This document shows, piece by piece, positions 24,391-33,954 of a DNA stretch of 64,000 bases. The stretch lies in contig NZ_FOSH01000001.1 of NCBI RefSeq assembly GCF_900114205.1, positions 1 through 64,000 of the forward strand, read 5' to 3'. Every line of letters begins with the position of its first letter. Position 1 is the stretch's first letter. Source of the stretch: Methylophaga sulfidovorans. Its GTDB lineage: Bacteria > Pseudomonadota > Gammaproteobacteria > Nitrosococcales > Methylophagaceae. Made by a program: the position numbers and the translations under genes. Under the pieces are notes generated by a model. The model worked only from the letters and a program-made list of their open reading frames with translations, did not search any database and had not been told where the DNA came from.

Positions 24391-25515
24391 GCCGACTACG
24401 TCGGGATTCGGCACTGCATTATGCAAGAAAAATGGCGTATGGTCTGCTGCGTTAATTCCACCATCATGCTCAGTACCTAAGTCCTTCGGTGTGACGTCCA
24501 TTGTGGGCCATATTTTATTGTGTCCAATAAACCTATCTAAGTTAAGCTTATTTAACTCTAAAAATAGATAATCCTCAGTTTCACCGCGGCTAACTCCTGA
24601 TGCCCAATATGAAAATGAGCTAGCAACAATATCTGAAACCTGAAGCTGAAAAAATTGATCGGAACTAGAAAATTTTAATGACCTCCCCTTTAAGGGAAGC
24701 TGATATTTTCTCCTATCGTAACCCAGTTCAATATCTGTTTGCGTCCAGTCCATAAATTGAGCAAATAACATCCTCTGATTTTCTATACTATGGGAATCAT
24801 CATGAATAATATGAAACCCTTCAGGGTATGCATGTCCCCATAGAATACAGTGTGAAAATAGAGCTGGAATTGATGGGTCTAAGGAGGATTTATCTATACC
24901 CTCTAAGGCGTCATGGACACATTTTTTTGTGTCCAATATTAGGTCAATATTTCTATTATACTCGTCATTAATAGATGAAACTTTAACGTTTTCTGCTGAC
25001 AAATAGAAATTGTCGATACTTTCTTGATCCTGAGTTCGAATCATCACAACGAAAGCCTTATACATAGACTTAACTAAATCAGAATCATGAAATGTAGGTA
25101 AGCAATAATAAAGCATATTTGATAGAGCAATATTTCTGCCGTTTAAATAGAGGTCTTCTCCATTCAAGTGCATCATATGTTCGATGAGAATATCTACAAT
25201 TTTTGAAGTTATCATGAACTCTTTCAAAAAAATGTTGACCTTTACATTCTCAGGTTCAATTAAATTACTACGCATCAGGCGAATTATACCGTCTTGACCT
25301 GACTTTCTTCGCCTAAGGTTTTTGAAGTGAGCTTCATGTGGTGATTTAGAATCAATAAGCTTTAATAAATTTTGAGCTTCTATGTTTGAAAGCATGCAAC
25401 TCGCTAGAGTAAACACAGGTTGATTTTCATCCAAAAGATTGGAGCCAGTATTTCCTGACTCATCCAGATATATTGTGGGTATCTTTTCTTTCTCTCGCAA
25501 TTCCTTCGACTTCAT
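24385..25515 (-). CDS. DUF3800-family protein
   Basis: 376 aa. Starts with a charged leader and then IPTIYLDESGNTGSNL near residue 12, the signature of DUF3800, whose predicted RNase-H-like fold uses acidic residues (DESG; DDSHS at ~256). DUF3800 proteins are common on mobile and defence DNA but have no settled function. Codon use is more AT-rich than in the biotin genes next to it, in line with transfer. Its end joins a half-attC. Confidence 0.85.
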   Translation of the reverse strand: MKSKELREKEKIPTIYLDESGNTGSNLLDENQPVFTLASCMLSNIEAQNLLKLIDSKSPHEAHFKNLRRRKSGQDGIIRLMRSNLIEPENVKVNIFLKEFMITSKIVDILIEHMMHLNGEDLYLNGRNIALSNMLYYCLPTFHDSDLVKSMYKAFVVMIRTQDQESIDNFYLSAENVKVSSINDEYNRNIDLILDTKKCVHDALEGIDKSSLDPSIPALFSHCILWGHAYPEGFHIIHDDSHSIENQRMLFAQFMDWTQTDIELGYDRRKYQLPLKGRSLKFSSSDQFFQLQVSDIVASSFSYWASGVSRGETEDYLFLELNKLNLDRFIGHNKIWPTMDVTPKDLGTEHDGGINAADHTPFFLHNAVPNPDVVGT

Positions 25516-25610
25516 CTGATTATCCTTTCTTTTCGTAATGCCTTTTTAAAGTCTATCTTAGATTTACTATTTGTACTCACTGGTAACCTAGGCATTTAAC
25601 AGTCTGTTTT

Positions 25611-25629
25611 ATGAGGCCGCTGGCCTCAT
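25611..25629. repeat. perfect hairpin ATGAGGCC/GGCCTCAT
   Basis: 8-bp arms (25611-25618 and 25622-25629) around GCT. It lies in the 292-bp spacer between DUF3800 and bioD. There is no T-run on the side where bioD transcripts exit, so it is not a standard terminator. Confidence 0.55.
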
Positions 25630-25647
25630 AATAAATATTAAACAGGC

Positions 25648-25727
25648 GGCCTTATAATTCATTTTAAAAAAATATAAAAAATTGATTTTTAATCAATTTC
25701 TATTTATTTCTTTTGAATTATGAGGCC
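25648..25727 (-). terminator. nested inverted repeats with T-runs downstream of bioD
   Basis: Outer arms GGCCTTATAATTCA (25648-25661) and TGAATTATGAGGCC (25714-25727) pair at 13 of 14 positions. Inside, AAATTGATT/AATCAATTT (about 25678-25698) forms a 9-bp AT hairpin followed on the minus strand by TTTATATTTTTTT, a plausible terminator for the bio operon. The outer arm repeats the ATGAGGCC of the neighbouring hairpin. Confidence 0.5.
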
Positions 25728-25808
25728 AATTTTTTGAACTGACAGTGAAAAATAGTGCCTGACATTACTTATTTTGGAAAGGCGGTTTTATGAAGTCATA
25801 TAATGATT

Positions 25809-26474
25809 TTATTCAGGTAGTCGCAGGAAACTGGCCGCTGACTGATGGTTGTTAAGATGAGGCACCACTCCCAAGCAGGGAGCATCAATACGGCTCGTTA
25901 AGGTCTCTATCATTTCAGTTGATTCTGATTGTTCAGCCACATGATTCGCCACCCAGCCAGCCAGTTTGAGACCTTGTTGTTCAATGGCTGCCACGGTCAA
26001 TAAGGCATGATTAATACAACCTAGTTTAATTGCCACTACCAAAATTACCGGCAATTGAAGTTCAACAGCAAGATCGGCCATGGTGCTTTCTGCGTTTAGT
26101 GGTACATACCAGCCTCCCGCCCCCTCCACAATGACTGCGTCTGCCTGTTCAGCGATCAATTCATAGCTGTGTTTAATCTTGGCAAGAGAGAGTGTTACTC
26201 CTTCTCGCTCCGCCGCAATATGGGGGGCAATAGCTGGTTCAAAAGCATAAGGATTGATCAGTGAATAAGCTAAATCCGTCTGGCTTTGTTTGATTAATGC
26301 GAGTGCATCTTCATTTTTCCACTGCTCATCTAACCATTCACAACCGCTGGCAATCGGTTTCATGCCAACTGTTTTATAGCCTTGTTGTTGCAGTAGAGAT
26401 ACCAAGCCCACACTGATAAAGGTCTTCCCTACTTCAGTATCTGTGCCTGTTATAAAAAAATGTGTGCTGGTCAT
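25809..26474 (-). CDS. bioD: dethiobiotin synthetase
   Basis: 221 aa. P-loop ITGTDTEVGKTFISVGL at residues 8-24, substrate loop GMKPIASGCEW (about 37-47), and IVEGAGGWYVPL near residue 116. Makes dethiobiotin from 7,8-diaminononanoate, CO2 and ATP. Overlaps the bioC stop by ATGA. bioA is not in this window. Confidence 0.95.
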   Translation of the reverse strand: MTSTHFFITGTDTEVGKTFISVGLVSLLQQQGYKTVGMKPIASGCEWLDEQWKNEDALALIKQSQTDLAYSLINPYAFEPAIAPHIAAEREGVTLSLAKIKHSYELIAEQADAVIVEGAGGWYVPLNAESTMADLAVELQLPVILVVAIKLGCINHALLTVAAIEQQGLKLAGWVANHVAEQSESTEMIETLTSRIDAPCLGVVPHLNNHQSAASFLRLPE

Positions 26475-27364
26475 AATCGTTTGATCTCACTGATCGGAAT
26501 ATAAACACTGTCGTCATCAGTTCGGCATTGGCCTGATTGAGCTAATTTCCATGCATGACCAAAGATGACTTCATAACTGGCAGGTAAACCGTCAGCTTGG
26601 CGAAATGTTTCATACGAGGAAATCACTTTTTGCATCAGTTGCTTGCCGGTCAGGCCACGACGGCGACCTTCATTCACATTACGTGCACCAAGGATTTTTA
26701 GATCCCGCATCACACTCATCGCATCGTTATAACTGAGTTTATATGGCTCCATATCCAGCACACAGTCCGCTAAGCCGCTGGCTGTCATGGCATCACCCAC
26801 ATCATGCATATCGTAAAATAAATTCACATGAGGATAGCTATCTACTTCAGCCCAAGCCTGACGTAGTTCCGTCAAGGTATCCGGCCCCAGACTGGTAAAC
26901 ATCAATAGTCCCTGTGGTTTAAGCACCCGGAAAATTTCACTGAAACAACGTTTAGGATCACACCACTGTAATGCCAGATTGGCATAGATAAGATCAACGC
27001 TGTTATCTGCCAGAGGAATGGCTTCGGCATCGCCTGTCAATACCTGTAAACGTGGCTGGTTTGGTAACCAGCGTTTAATGCCTTGATCATGCCGATAACG
27101 CTTTTCGGCCTGCTTTAACATTTGCGGCGCAATATCGACAGCCACTAATTGAGCATGAGGATAGCGCTTTTGTAATAACGATAAGTTACGTCCGGTCCCC
27201 GCTCCCAAATCCAGTATGGTCTGCGGTTCAATAGTGATATATGACAAGCGCTCTAATAACTCATCGGCTGTTTGTCTTTGCAAGACAGCCACATCATCAT
27301 AATGCTCGGCGGCGGCAGAAAATGACTGAGCCACTCTTTTTTTATCGGGACGATATTCACTCAT
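26471..27364 (-). CDS. bioC: malonyl-ACP O-methyltransferase
   Basis: 297 aa. SAM-binding ILDLGAGTGRNLSLLQKRYPHAQLVAVDIA (about 49-78), VLTGDAEAIPLADNSVDLIYANLALQWC, and FRVLKPQGLLMFTSLGPDTLTELRQAW. BioC methylates malonyl-ACP so that fatty-acid enzymes can build the pimelate moiety of biotin. Overlaps bioH by eight bases. Confidence 0.94.
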   Translation of the reverse strand: MSEYRPDKKRVAQSFSAAAEHYDDVAVLQRQTADELLERLSYITIEPQTILDLGAGTGRNLSLLQKRYPHAQLVAVDIAPQMLKQAEKRYRHDQGIKRWLPNQPRLQVLTGDAEAIPLADNSVDLIYANLALQWCDPKRCFSEIFRVLKPQGLLMFTSLGPDTLTELRQAWAEVDSYPHVNLFYDMHDVGDAMTASGLADCVLDMEPYKLSYNDAMSVMRDLKILGARNVNEGRRRGLTGKQLMQKVISSYETFRQADGLPASYEVIFGHAWKLAQSGQCRTDDDSVYIPISEIKRL

Positions 27365-28118
27365 GGATAAATTGTTCTATCACTAATTGGCATTGCTGAG
27401 GCTGCGAAATAAACGGCGCGTGGCCTAATCCTGTCATGACATCAATGCGCAGTTTTGGCTGCAACTTCTGTACATATTCCACTAATGAAACTGGAATAAG
27501 ATGATCATTCTCTGCCAGAATCAGCTGAACAGGACACTCAACCGTTTTTAACGCATCACGAAAATCCCAGTTAGCAAGACATTCAAGCCCAGCCTGTAAA
27601 GCCTGGGGGTGAGGTTCATGCTGTTGAGCCAGTTGTTCACTTAATTGTTTAATCACTTGCCGGGGCTGATTCGCGCCTTTTGCTTGCAGCATAATAAAAC
27701 GTTGCAAGGTCTGTTGTTGATCTTCCGCTAAGCTGGCTGAAAATGTTTCAAAAACTTCTGGAGGCATCGCACAAGGCCAATCATCTGTTTGTACAAAACA
27801 AGGGTTGGCAGCCAGCATAATCAGTTTTTTGACTTTATCAGGATAGTGTTTAGCCATGGCTAATGACACCTGCCCACCTAATGACCAGCCAAGCCAAATG
27901 GCCTTTTCTGGTAAAGCCTCTGCTAGCTTGGCTAATAAGATGCTTAATTCAAAATCACCTTCGTGCCAGTCACTTTGACCATGTCCGGGTAAATCAACCA
28001 GATGACAGCGAAAGTGCTCGGAGAGTAACTCAAGTAAAGGTGACCAAACACTGCTATGCATACTCCAGCCGTGAACCAATACTAAGTCTGATCCCTGACC
28101 TATGCTATTAATGTGCAT
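27357..28118 (-). CDS. bioH: pimeloyl-ACP methyl ester carboxylesterase
   Basis: 253 aa from the ATG at 28118 (MHINSIGQGSDLVLVHGWSM); the longer frame to 28154 would run far into bioF. Alpha/beta hydrolase with GWSLGG nucleophile elbow (Ser near residue 80), Asp in LILAENDHLIP and His in GLGHAPFIS. Removes the methyl group added by BioC. Overlaps the bioF stop by 11 bp. Confidence 0.93.
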   Translation of the reverse strand: MHINSIGQGSDLVLVHGWSMHSSVWSPLLELLSEHFRCHLVDLPGHGQSDWHEGDFELSILLAKLAEALPEKAIWLGWSLGGQVSLAMAKHYPDKVKKLIMLAANPCFVQTDDWPCAMPPEVFETFSASLAEDQQQTLQRFIMLQAKGANQPRQVIKQLSEQLAQQHEPHPQALQAGLECLANWDFRDALKTVECPVQLILAENDHLIPVSLVEYVQKLQPKLRIDVMTGLGHAPFISQPQQCQLVIEQFIHE

Positions 28119-29283
28119 ACGCCTGCTCCAGTGCGCTAAGCAGTCTATCCACATCCTGTTCTGTATGGGCAGCAGAAAAAGTAATTCTCAATCTAGCCGT
28201 ATTTTTAGGCACGGTGGGTGGACGGATAACACCGACCAGAATGCCTTGTTCTTCTAATTTCGCCCCGATTTCCAGCGCCTTTTTATCTTCACCGATAATG
28301 ACGGGTTGTATTGGCGTTTCTGAAGACATCAGCTCCAAGCCGAGTTGTTCAGCGCCTTGTCTGAATTGCTGAATTAATTGCTGAAGTTGGTCACGTCGCC
28401 ATTGTTCTTTTTCAACCAAATCCAGACTGACCAGCGTCGCAGCAGCAATGGCCGGTGGTTGTGCCGTGGTATACACATAGCTACGCGCTTGTTGAATTAA
28501 GGTTTCAATGACCAGCTCGTCGGCAGCGACAAAAGCACCGCCAGTGCCAATGGCTTTGCCTAAGGTTCCCACCACAATCGGCGCCTTATCAGCGGTAAGT
28601 TGATAATGTGAAACTGTACCTCTGCCACCCTCACCTATCACACCAAAGCCATGGGCATCATCAATCAGAACGGCTGCATGGTGCTGTTCAGATAAGGCCA
28701 TAATCTCAGGTAAAGGAGCGATATCACCATCCATACTGAATACACCATCACTCACTATCAACCGATGTTTTGCTGTGGCGGCATTATGTAAGCGTTTATG
28801 TAATAGCCCCATATCAGCGTGTGGGTAACGTAACTGGTCAGCATCAGTCAGACGACCACCGTCCAGTAAAGAAGCATGATTCCATTTGTCCTGAATCACC
28901 GCATCACCGCGATTGAGCAGTCCATCAATCACGCCAAGATTAGCCATATAGCCAGTGGAAAAAAGCAGTACGCGTTGTTGACCTGTAAAATCCGCCAGCT
29001 TTTCTTCCAGAGCCTGATGGTAATAACTATGACCGGTTAATAAATGTGCGGCGCCACTACCGACACCTTCTTTATCTACTGCATCTTTGAACGCTTGTTT
29101 AATATCAGGATGGGCAGCTAATCCGAGATAATCATTGCTACAGAATGACAGAATGGATTTGTTGCCAAGATGAATATGCACGCCCTGCTCACCGACACGA
29201 AGCCGGTTTTGTCGGTAACGCCCCGCCGCTTTGCGTTCAGCTAAAGCGGCGGTCAGTTCACTATGCCAAGGGAGTTTGGCCAC
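28108..29283 (-). CDS. bioF: 8-amino-7-oxononanoate synthase
   Basis: 391 aa PLP enzyme: SFCSNDYLGLAAHPD, FSTGYMANLGVIDGLL, DDAHGFGVIGEGGRGTVSH, and the PLP lysine in VGTLGKAIGTGGAFV. Condenses pimeloyl-ACP with alanine. It begins 15 bp after the bioB stop in the bioBFHCD operon. Confidence 0.95.
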   Translation of the reverse strand: MAKLPWHSELTAALAERKAAGRYRQNRLRVGEQGVHIHLGNKSILSFCSNDYLGLAAHPDIKQAFKDAVDKEGVGSGAAHLLTGHSYYHQALEEKLADFTGQQRVLLFSTGYMANLGVIDGLLNRGDAVIQDKWNHASLLDGGRLTDADQLRYPHADMGLLHKRLHNAATAKHRLIVSDGVFSMDGDIAPLPEIMALSEQHHAAVLIDDAHGFGVIGEGGRGTVSHYQLTADKAPIVVGTLGKAIGTGGAFVAADELVIETLIQQARSYVYTTAQPPAIAAATLVSLDLVEKEQWRRDQLQQLIQQFRQGAEQLGLELMSSETPIQPVIIGEDKKALEIGAKLEEQGILVGVIRPPTVPKNTARLRITFSAAHTEQDVDRLLSALEQAYAH

Positions 29284-29298
29284 TCGGAAATTGAGACG

Positions 29299-30312
29299 TT
29301 ATGCTGCTGAAGAACAGCTACGTTCTTCTGTTTTTTCTTCACCAACCCAAGGTGTGATACCTAAACGTTTGAACAATTGCTGATCATGGTTGGTATCAGG
29401 GTTGTCAGTGGTTAACAGTTTTTCACCATAGAAAATTGAGTTAGCACCAGCGAGGAAACACATGGCTTGTAACTCATCGGTCATATGCTCACGACCAGCT
29501 GATAAACGCACAAATGATTTTGGCATCATGATACGGGCAACAGCAATAGTACGAACAAACTCGATAGGATCCAGATTATCCACACCATCTAATGGTGTAC
29601 CTTCGACTTGAACTAATAGATTGATAGGCACGCTTTGTGGTTGTGTTGGCAGGTTAGCCAGGCTGATCAACAAACCGGCACGGTCATGACGACCTTCGCC
29701 CATGCCAACAATACCGCCACTACATACATTAATACCGGCATCACGAACATGACTTAAGGTATTCAAACGATCTTCATAGGTACGGGTAGTAATAATTTCA
29801 CCGTAAAATTCAGGTGAGGTATCCAGGTTGTGGTTGTAATAATCAAGGCCAGCATCTTTTAAGCGCTTAGCTTGATGCTCTTCAAGCATGCCTAATGTGA
29901 CACAGGTTTCCAGACCTAAGCTCTTCACACCTTCGACCATTTCTGCAACACGTTCCAGATCACGGTCTTTCAGGCTACGCCAGGCAGCGCCCATACAGAA
30001 ACGATTCGCACCGGCTTCTTTAGCTTCATTGGCGGATTTCATCACTTCATCAAGTGGCATCAATGGTTCAGCTTTTACAGCTGATTCGTGATGTGCACTT
30101 TGTGGGCAATAACCACAGTCTTCGGCACAACCACCGGTTTTAATACTTAATAAGGTACTAATCTGCACCGCATTGGCATCAAAGTTGGCACGATGAACAG
30201 TTTGTGCTTTAAACATCAGGTCGTTAAAGGGCATGGCAAATAAGGCTTCAACCTCTTGCTGGCTCCAGTCGTTGCGGATTGTTGCTTGGGTTTCTGCTAC
30301 ATTCTCAGGCAT
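29299..30312 (-). CDS. bioB: biotin synthase
   Basis: 337 aa radical-SAM enzyme. [18 protein letters not shown] carries the CX3CX2C [4Fe-4S] motif near residue 57. [40 protein letters not shown] and [12 protein letters not shown] are diagnostic. Inserts sulfur into dethiobiotin. The 42-bp divergent spacer to comF is short; I saw no BirA-type operator in it. Confidence 0.96.
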   Translation of the reverse strand: MPENVAETQATIRNDWSQQEVEALFAMPFNDLMFKAQTVHRANFDANAVQISTLLSIKTGGCAEDCGYCPQSAHHESAVKAEPLMPLDEVMKSANEAKEAGANRFCMGAAWRSLKDRDLERVAEMVEGVKSLGLETCVTLGMLEEHQAKRLKDAGLDYYNHNLDTSPEFYGEIITTRTYEDRLNTLSHVRDAGINVCSGGIVGMGEGRHDRAGLLISLANLPTQPQSVPINLLVQVEGTPLDGVDNLDPIEFVRTIAVARIMMPKSFVRLSAGREHMTDELQAMCFLAGANSIFYGEKLLTTDNPDTNHDQQLFKRLGITPWVGEEKTEERSCSSAA

Positions 30313-30354
30313 GATGACTCTTTACTGATTTAAAGGATTAAATTAGGTCATGTC

Positions 30355-31065
30355 ATGGCAAATCTGCTCTCACTGACACAACAATTCCGACAATTATACA
30401 GGAAAGTATTTCCAATTCCGTGTTTACTCTGCGGGCTGGCAACAGACGATCAGGCGCTATGTGAAAGCTGCATCGCTGAATTACCTGTTATCCAACAGTG
30501 TTGTATACGATGTGCTATACCATTAGCCAATGCGCAAATTTGCGGGCAATGTCTGAAAAAGCCGCCCATTCAGGACATAAGTCTGAGCCTGTATCGCTAT
30601 GAACAAGCCATTCCCAGAATGATGTCAGCACTGAAATATCACCGGCAAATTCAGCTTGCTGAAATGTGTGCCCAAGAGTTTATTTCGTATCATACCTTGG
30701 CTACGCTACCGGACGTTTTGCTTCCAATACCACTGCATCCAAGCCGGCTGCGACAACGTGGTTATAACCAATCTCTGTTATTTGCAGACTCACTCGCTAA
30801 ATTATTGAAAATTCCTTGTCGACCAGAATTACTGAAACGTATTAAAAAAACGGCGACACAGACGCAGCTTAATGCAAAACAACGTCATAAAAATATGCGA
30901 CAGGCTTTTGAGTATAGTTCCTCTTTTGTGCCTCAGCATGTGGCAATTATTGATGACGTGATGACATCGGGGGCAACAACACATGAAGCCGCACGTGTAT
31001 TAAAACGGGTGGGAGTAGAAACAATAGAAGTATGGACAATTGCACGTGCAATAAGCCATTATTAG
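30355..31065 (+). CDS. comF: ComF/GntX-family phosphoribosyltransferase-like protein
   Basis: 236 aa. N-terminal zinc-finger region with paired cysteines (CLLC, CESC, CIRC, CGQC; residues ~21-64), then a PRTase-like fold ending in VAIIDDVMTSGATTHEAARVLKRVGV, the PRPP-binding loop. LPIPLHPSRLRQRGYNQSLLFA is the family hallmark. ComF is needed for DNA uptake in competent bacteria; GntX supports use of DNA as nutrient. It overlaps neither neighbour. Confidence 0.9.
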   Translation: MANLLSLTQQFRQLYRKVFPIPCLLCGLATDDQALCESCIAELPVIQQCCIRCAIPLANAQICGQCLKKPPIQDISLSLYRYEQAIPRMMSALKYHRQIQLAEMCAQEFISYHTLATLPDVLLPIPLHPSRLRQRGYNQSLLFADSLAKLLKIPCRPELLKRIKKTATQTQLNAKQRHKNMRQAFEYSSSFVPQHVAIIDDVMTSGATTHEAARVLKRVGVETIEVWTIARAISHY

Positions 31066-31103
31066 TGTTAACTAAATCACACTTAGGCTCATAAGGCGTT
31101 TGG

Positions 31104-32168
31104 ATGCAAGATATCGCCACCTTACAAGCACGTTTGGACGAACTACTTCGCATCGCTAAAAGCAATGAGCGAAAACAGACCAATTTTCAGGAATACGAGC
31201 TGGCACTCCTTGCCAGTAATAACCTTCATGAACTCTTAAGCATTGTGCTGGAAGAGCATAAAGAACGTTTTCAACTGACCGATGTTACCCTGCTATTACA
31301 TGATCCGGAATATGAATTCCAACGTTTAATCGAAGCCCAACCGGTTAATTCGACATGGCAGGATAAGCTTATCTTTACTGAATCAGCGCATCTGTTAAAT
31401 CAGTATTTCAGCCCCTTACGTAAAACACGTCTGATCCGTTATTCACCTCATCAACATGCTTTTTTATTTCCTGATCAAGCCGAGCTTGGCTCTATCGCTT
31501 TACTGCCATTGATCAGGCATAACATATTAATCGGCAGCCTGAATTTAGGTAGCCGCAATCCAACACGATTCGAAAGCAATATTGGCACGCAGTTTCTGGA
31601 ACACCTGGCAGCAGTGATGTCAGCTTGTCTGGAAAATGCTCGCTTACATGAACATATTAAGTTGGTCGGTTTGCGTGATCCTCTAACAGGTATCAACAAT
31701 CGTCGTTTCTTTGACCAACGCATCAGTGAAGAAGTCAGCCGTGCCAAGCGTATTAATATCCCCCTAAGCTGTTTGTTTATTGATTTGGATTTTTTTAAAC
31801 GCATTAATGATCACTACGGGCATCAAGCGGGTGATGCAGTGCTTAAACAAGTATCACAACTTTTGAATGATCGTTTACGTAATAGTGATGTGCTCGCCCG
31901 TTATGGCGGCGAAGAATTTGTCATATTGTTAGCTGATACCAGTGCTGAAGATGCGGCTTTGATAGCTGAGCAGATTCGTCATCGCGTCGAAAAAACAGAC
32001 TTTATTATTCCATCTGGTAAAACCATCCACGCGACTCTCTCCATTGGCTTGGCAACACTTGGTCAACATGGTCATATTCATGACACAAAATCCCTGATTG
32101 CAGCAGCAGATCAAGCAGTATATGCAGCCAAGTTATCGGGTCGCAATCAAATCAAACAGGCACGTTAA
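31104..32168 (+). CDS. diguanylate cyclase with N-terminal GAF-like sensor
   Basis: 354 aa. A short coiled coil (about 1-30), a DUF484/GAF-like sensor domain (about 30-175), then a GGDEF domain: DPLTGINNRRFFDQRI, IDLDFFKRINDHYGHQAGD and the active-site GGEEF near residue 269. RNSD five residues before GGEEF is an intact inhibitory I-site (RxxD), so product feedback is expected. No TM segments: cytoplasmic. Confidence 0.93.
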   Translation: MQDIATLQARLDELLRIAKSNERKQTNFQEYELALLASNNLHELLSIVLEEHKERFQLTDVTLLLHDPEYEFQRLIEAQPVNSTWQDKLIFTESAHLLNQYFSPLRKTRLIRYSPHQHAFLFPDQAELGSIALLPLIRHNILIGSLNLGSRNPTRFESNIGTQFLEHLAAVMSACLENARLHEHIKLVGLRDPLTGINNRRFFDQRISEEVSRAKRINIPLSCLFIDLDFFKRINDHYGHQAGDAVLKQVSQLLNDRLRNSDVLARYGGEEFVILLADTSAEDAALIAEQIRHRVEKTDFIIPSGKTIHATLSIGLATLGQHGHIHDTKSLIAAADQAVYAAKLSGRNQIKQAR

Positions 32169-32597
32169 ATGTTACTCACAACGTTTGTCATTAATACCTT
32201 TATTTTTGTCACCACCATACTCATCCATTACGAAACCTTGTATCAGTTAGCTAAACATCTTCCTGCTTTACATATCATTCATCGTTATCGGGTGTTACTG
32301 GCGGTGATGGTGGTTATGCTGGCGCATATCGTAGAAATTTGGCTATTTGCTATCGGTTATTACCTGATGATCCATTCAGGAGATTTTGGCACGCTGATGG
32401 GAAATATTGATTCCAGCTTACTGGATTGCAGCTACTTTTCTTTTACTACCTATACCACGCTGGGATTTGGTGATATCGAACCGACCGGATATATACGCTT
32501 TTTAACCGGGCTGGAATCACTGACGGGATTAGTGATGATTACCTGGTCGGCTTCTTTTGTGTTTTTGGAAATGCAGAAGTACTTGCCAAAACGCTAG
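32169..32597 (+). CDS. two-TM potassium channel (Ion_trans_2)
   Basis: 142 aa with three to four hydrophobic stretches. The pore helix and selectivity filter SFTTYTTLGFGDIEPTG is the K+ channel signature (TxxTxGFGD). No RCK/TrkA domain follows, so it is a minimal channel. It begins directly after the diguanylate cyclase stop, suggesting co-transcription. Confidence 0.88.
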   Translation: MLLTTFVINTFIFVTTILIHYETLYQLAKHLPALHIIHRYRVLLAVMVVMLAHIVEIWLFAIGYYLMIHSGDFGTLMGNIDSSLLDCSYFSFTTYTTLGFGDIEPTGYIRFLTGLESLTGLVMITWSASFVFLEMQKYLPKR

Positions 32598-32600
32598 TTG

Positions 32601-33425
32601 TTATTGCTTTATTATCGCTGAGGGATGCCTGATATTCATATAAAACTGTTTACCCTGTCGGTGAATCCAGCCACGCACTTCAACAGTTTGATTAAGGTAA
32701 CTTTTTAAATCAGCAAAATAAACGCTATCTTTGTTTTTAATCGCTAATCTGAAATGGTTATCAGCCTCCAGAAAAAGCGTCTTTTTACCTTGTTTTATTG
32801 ATTTAAGTTTTAACTTGATTCGCTGCCAGCCTCGGTAGTTCTTACCTGCTTTTAATTCAGATAGTCGTTTTACCCGATAGTCAGGCAAAGACCAGATACC
32901 TTTTTTCGTTTGTTCCGCTTGGTTTTGTGCAGCAATAAGCTGATCGCTATAACGCAAGTTGGGCGGAATCAAAGTGAGTGAAGCAAGCCCTTCTTCAATC
33001 AGCATCGCATTTAAATAACGGCCATCAGGCAAAAAACAATGGGCTAAAAAACGATCATATTTATCTTGCTGTTGCTGATCATATTCAATCAAAAGTGTGT
33101 GCTTATTTAATGTTTTTTGTAACCACTTTTTTGCCCGTTCACCACCGGCTTCACCATCTCGATAACGGCTCTGAACCTCCGGGGTATTAATCCCAACTAA
33201 ACGAACAACCTGACCGGACTGTAACTCGATTGTGTCACCGTCAATAACTCGCTTCAGGGTGACACGGTAACGGTATGGTGTTGACTTGCTCGATATTAAG
33301 GTCGCATTTTCAGACGGCTGATTAGAAAAAACACTTTGACCCTGAGCATTTTGAGATTGGTATATCGGTGTGGCTTGGCAAAGAACAGGTATGACTAAGG
33401 CGATAAACACCAATATCATTCGCAT
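32601..33425 (-). CDS. secreted staphylococcal-nuclease-like protein with DUF4124 start
   Basis: 274 aa. Signal peptide MRMILVFIALVIPVLCQA, a DUF4124-like IYQSQNAQGQSVFSNQP, then an SNase domain (about 52-180): RVIDGDTIELQSGQVVRLVGINTPEVQ, GERAKKWL, and YDRFLAHCFLPDGRYLNAMLIEEGLA, with catalytic D/R/E visible. The extra ~85-residue C-terminal part looks like a second OB-fold (VEVRGWIHRQGKQFYMNIRHPSAI). Likely an exported nuclease. Confidence 0.88.
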   Translation of the reverse strand: MRMILVFIALVIPVLCQATPIYQSQNAQGQSVFSNQPSENATLISSKSTPYRYRVTLKRVIDGDTIELQSGQVVRLVGINTPEVQSRYRDGEAGGERAKKWLQKTLNKHTLLIEYDQQQQDKYDRFLAHCFLPDGRYLNAMLIEEGLASLTLIPPNLRYSDQLIAAQNQAEQTKKGIWSLPDYRVKRLSELKAGKNYRGWQRIKLKLKSIKQGKKTLFLEADNHFRLAIKNKDSVYFADLKSYLNQTVEVRGWIHRQGKQFYMNIRHPSAIIKQ

Positions 33426-33456
33426 CGTTTTCCTCCATGAATAACGATAATAGGTA

Positions 33457-33954
33457 TTAAACGTCGTCGAACATATTACTTATCAATTCTTTCTGTTTGC
33501 TGATTTCGTTTCTCAGATCGGCAATCAATGATTTCAACATTTGAGCAACGGAATTAAAGCGTGTGGCATGACTCTCTGCATGCGCCGCCTCCACAGAGCA
33601 ATAAATGGTTAAATAATCCCCTTTCGCTACCGCAACGGGTAATTCTTCTAATGCTGACTGGAGTTGAAATAACAGTTGTTTCTTTTCAGCATCAGTCGGG
33701 CTATCCGCTAATTCCCGTAATAAATCTCTGGAGCGATCAATTTCATGTTTGATTTCCAGCCCTAGCTCCTGAATGCCTTGGGTCAGCACACGAAATGCAT
33801 CACCTTCAGAACCGGCCCGGGCAGCTGCGCTCACCGCATTGGATGCCAGCAAACGCATTTTCTTTAACATAGGATTAAGATCATCCATTGCCCTTGCCAG
33901 AGCATCTGTTTGCTGCTGTAAACTTGAAGAAGACATTTCTGATATTGCGTTCAT
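33457..33954 (-). CDS. soluble helical protein resembling a chemoreceptor signalling segment
   Basis: 165 aa, almost wholly helical. SNAVSAAARAGSEGDAFRVLTQGIQELGLEI resembles the tip region of methyl-accepting chemotaxis proteins (IA.NAAIEAARAGE.G.GF.VVA.EIR.LA), but there is no TM or sensor domain. The C-terminus is a coiled coil (LIADLRNEISKQKELISNMF). It follows ubiA and overlaps its stop by 4 bp. The function is unknown. Confidence 0.6.
   Translation of the reverse strand: MNAISEMSSSSLQQQTDALARAMDDLNPMLKKMRLLASNAVSAAARAGSEGDAFRVLTQGIQELGLEIKHEIDRSRDLLRELADSPTDAEKKQLLFQLQSALEELPVAVAKGDYLTIYCSVEAAHAESHATRFNSVAQMLKSLIADLRNEISKQKELISNMFDDV

Noticed and set aside
30313-30354. BirA operator expected between bioB and comF
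   Set aside because: No TTGTAAACC...GGTTTACAA-type palindrome is present in the 42 bp.
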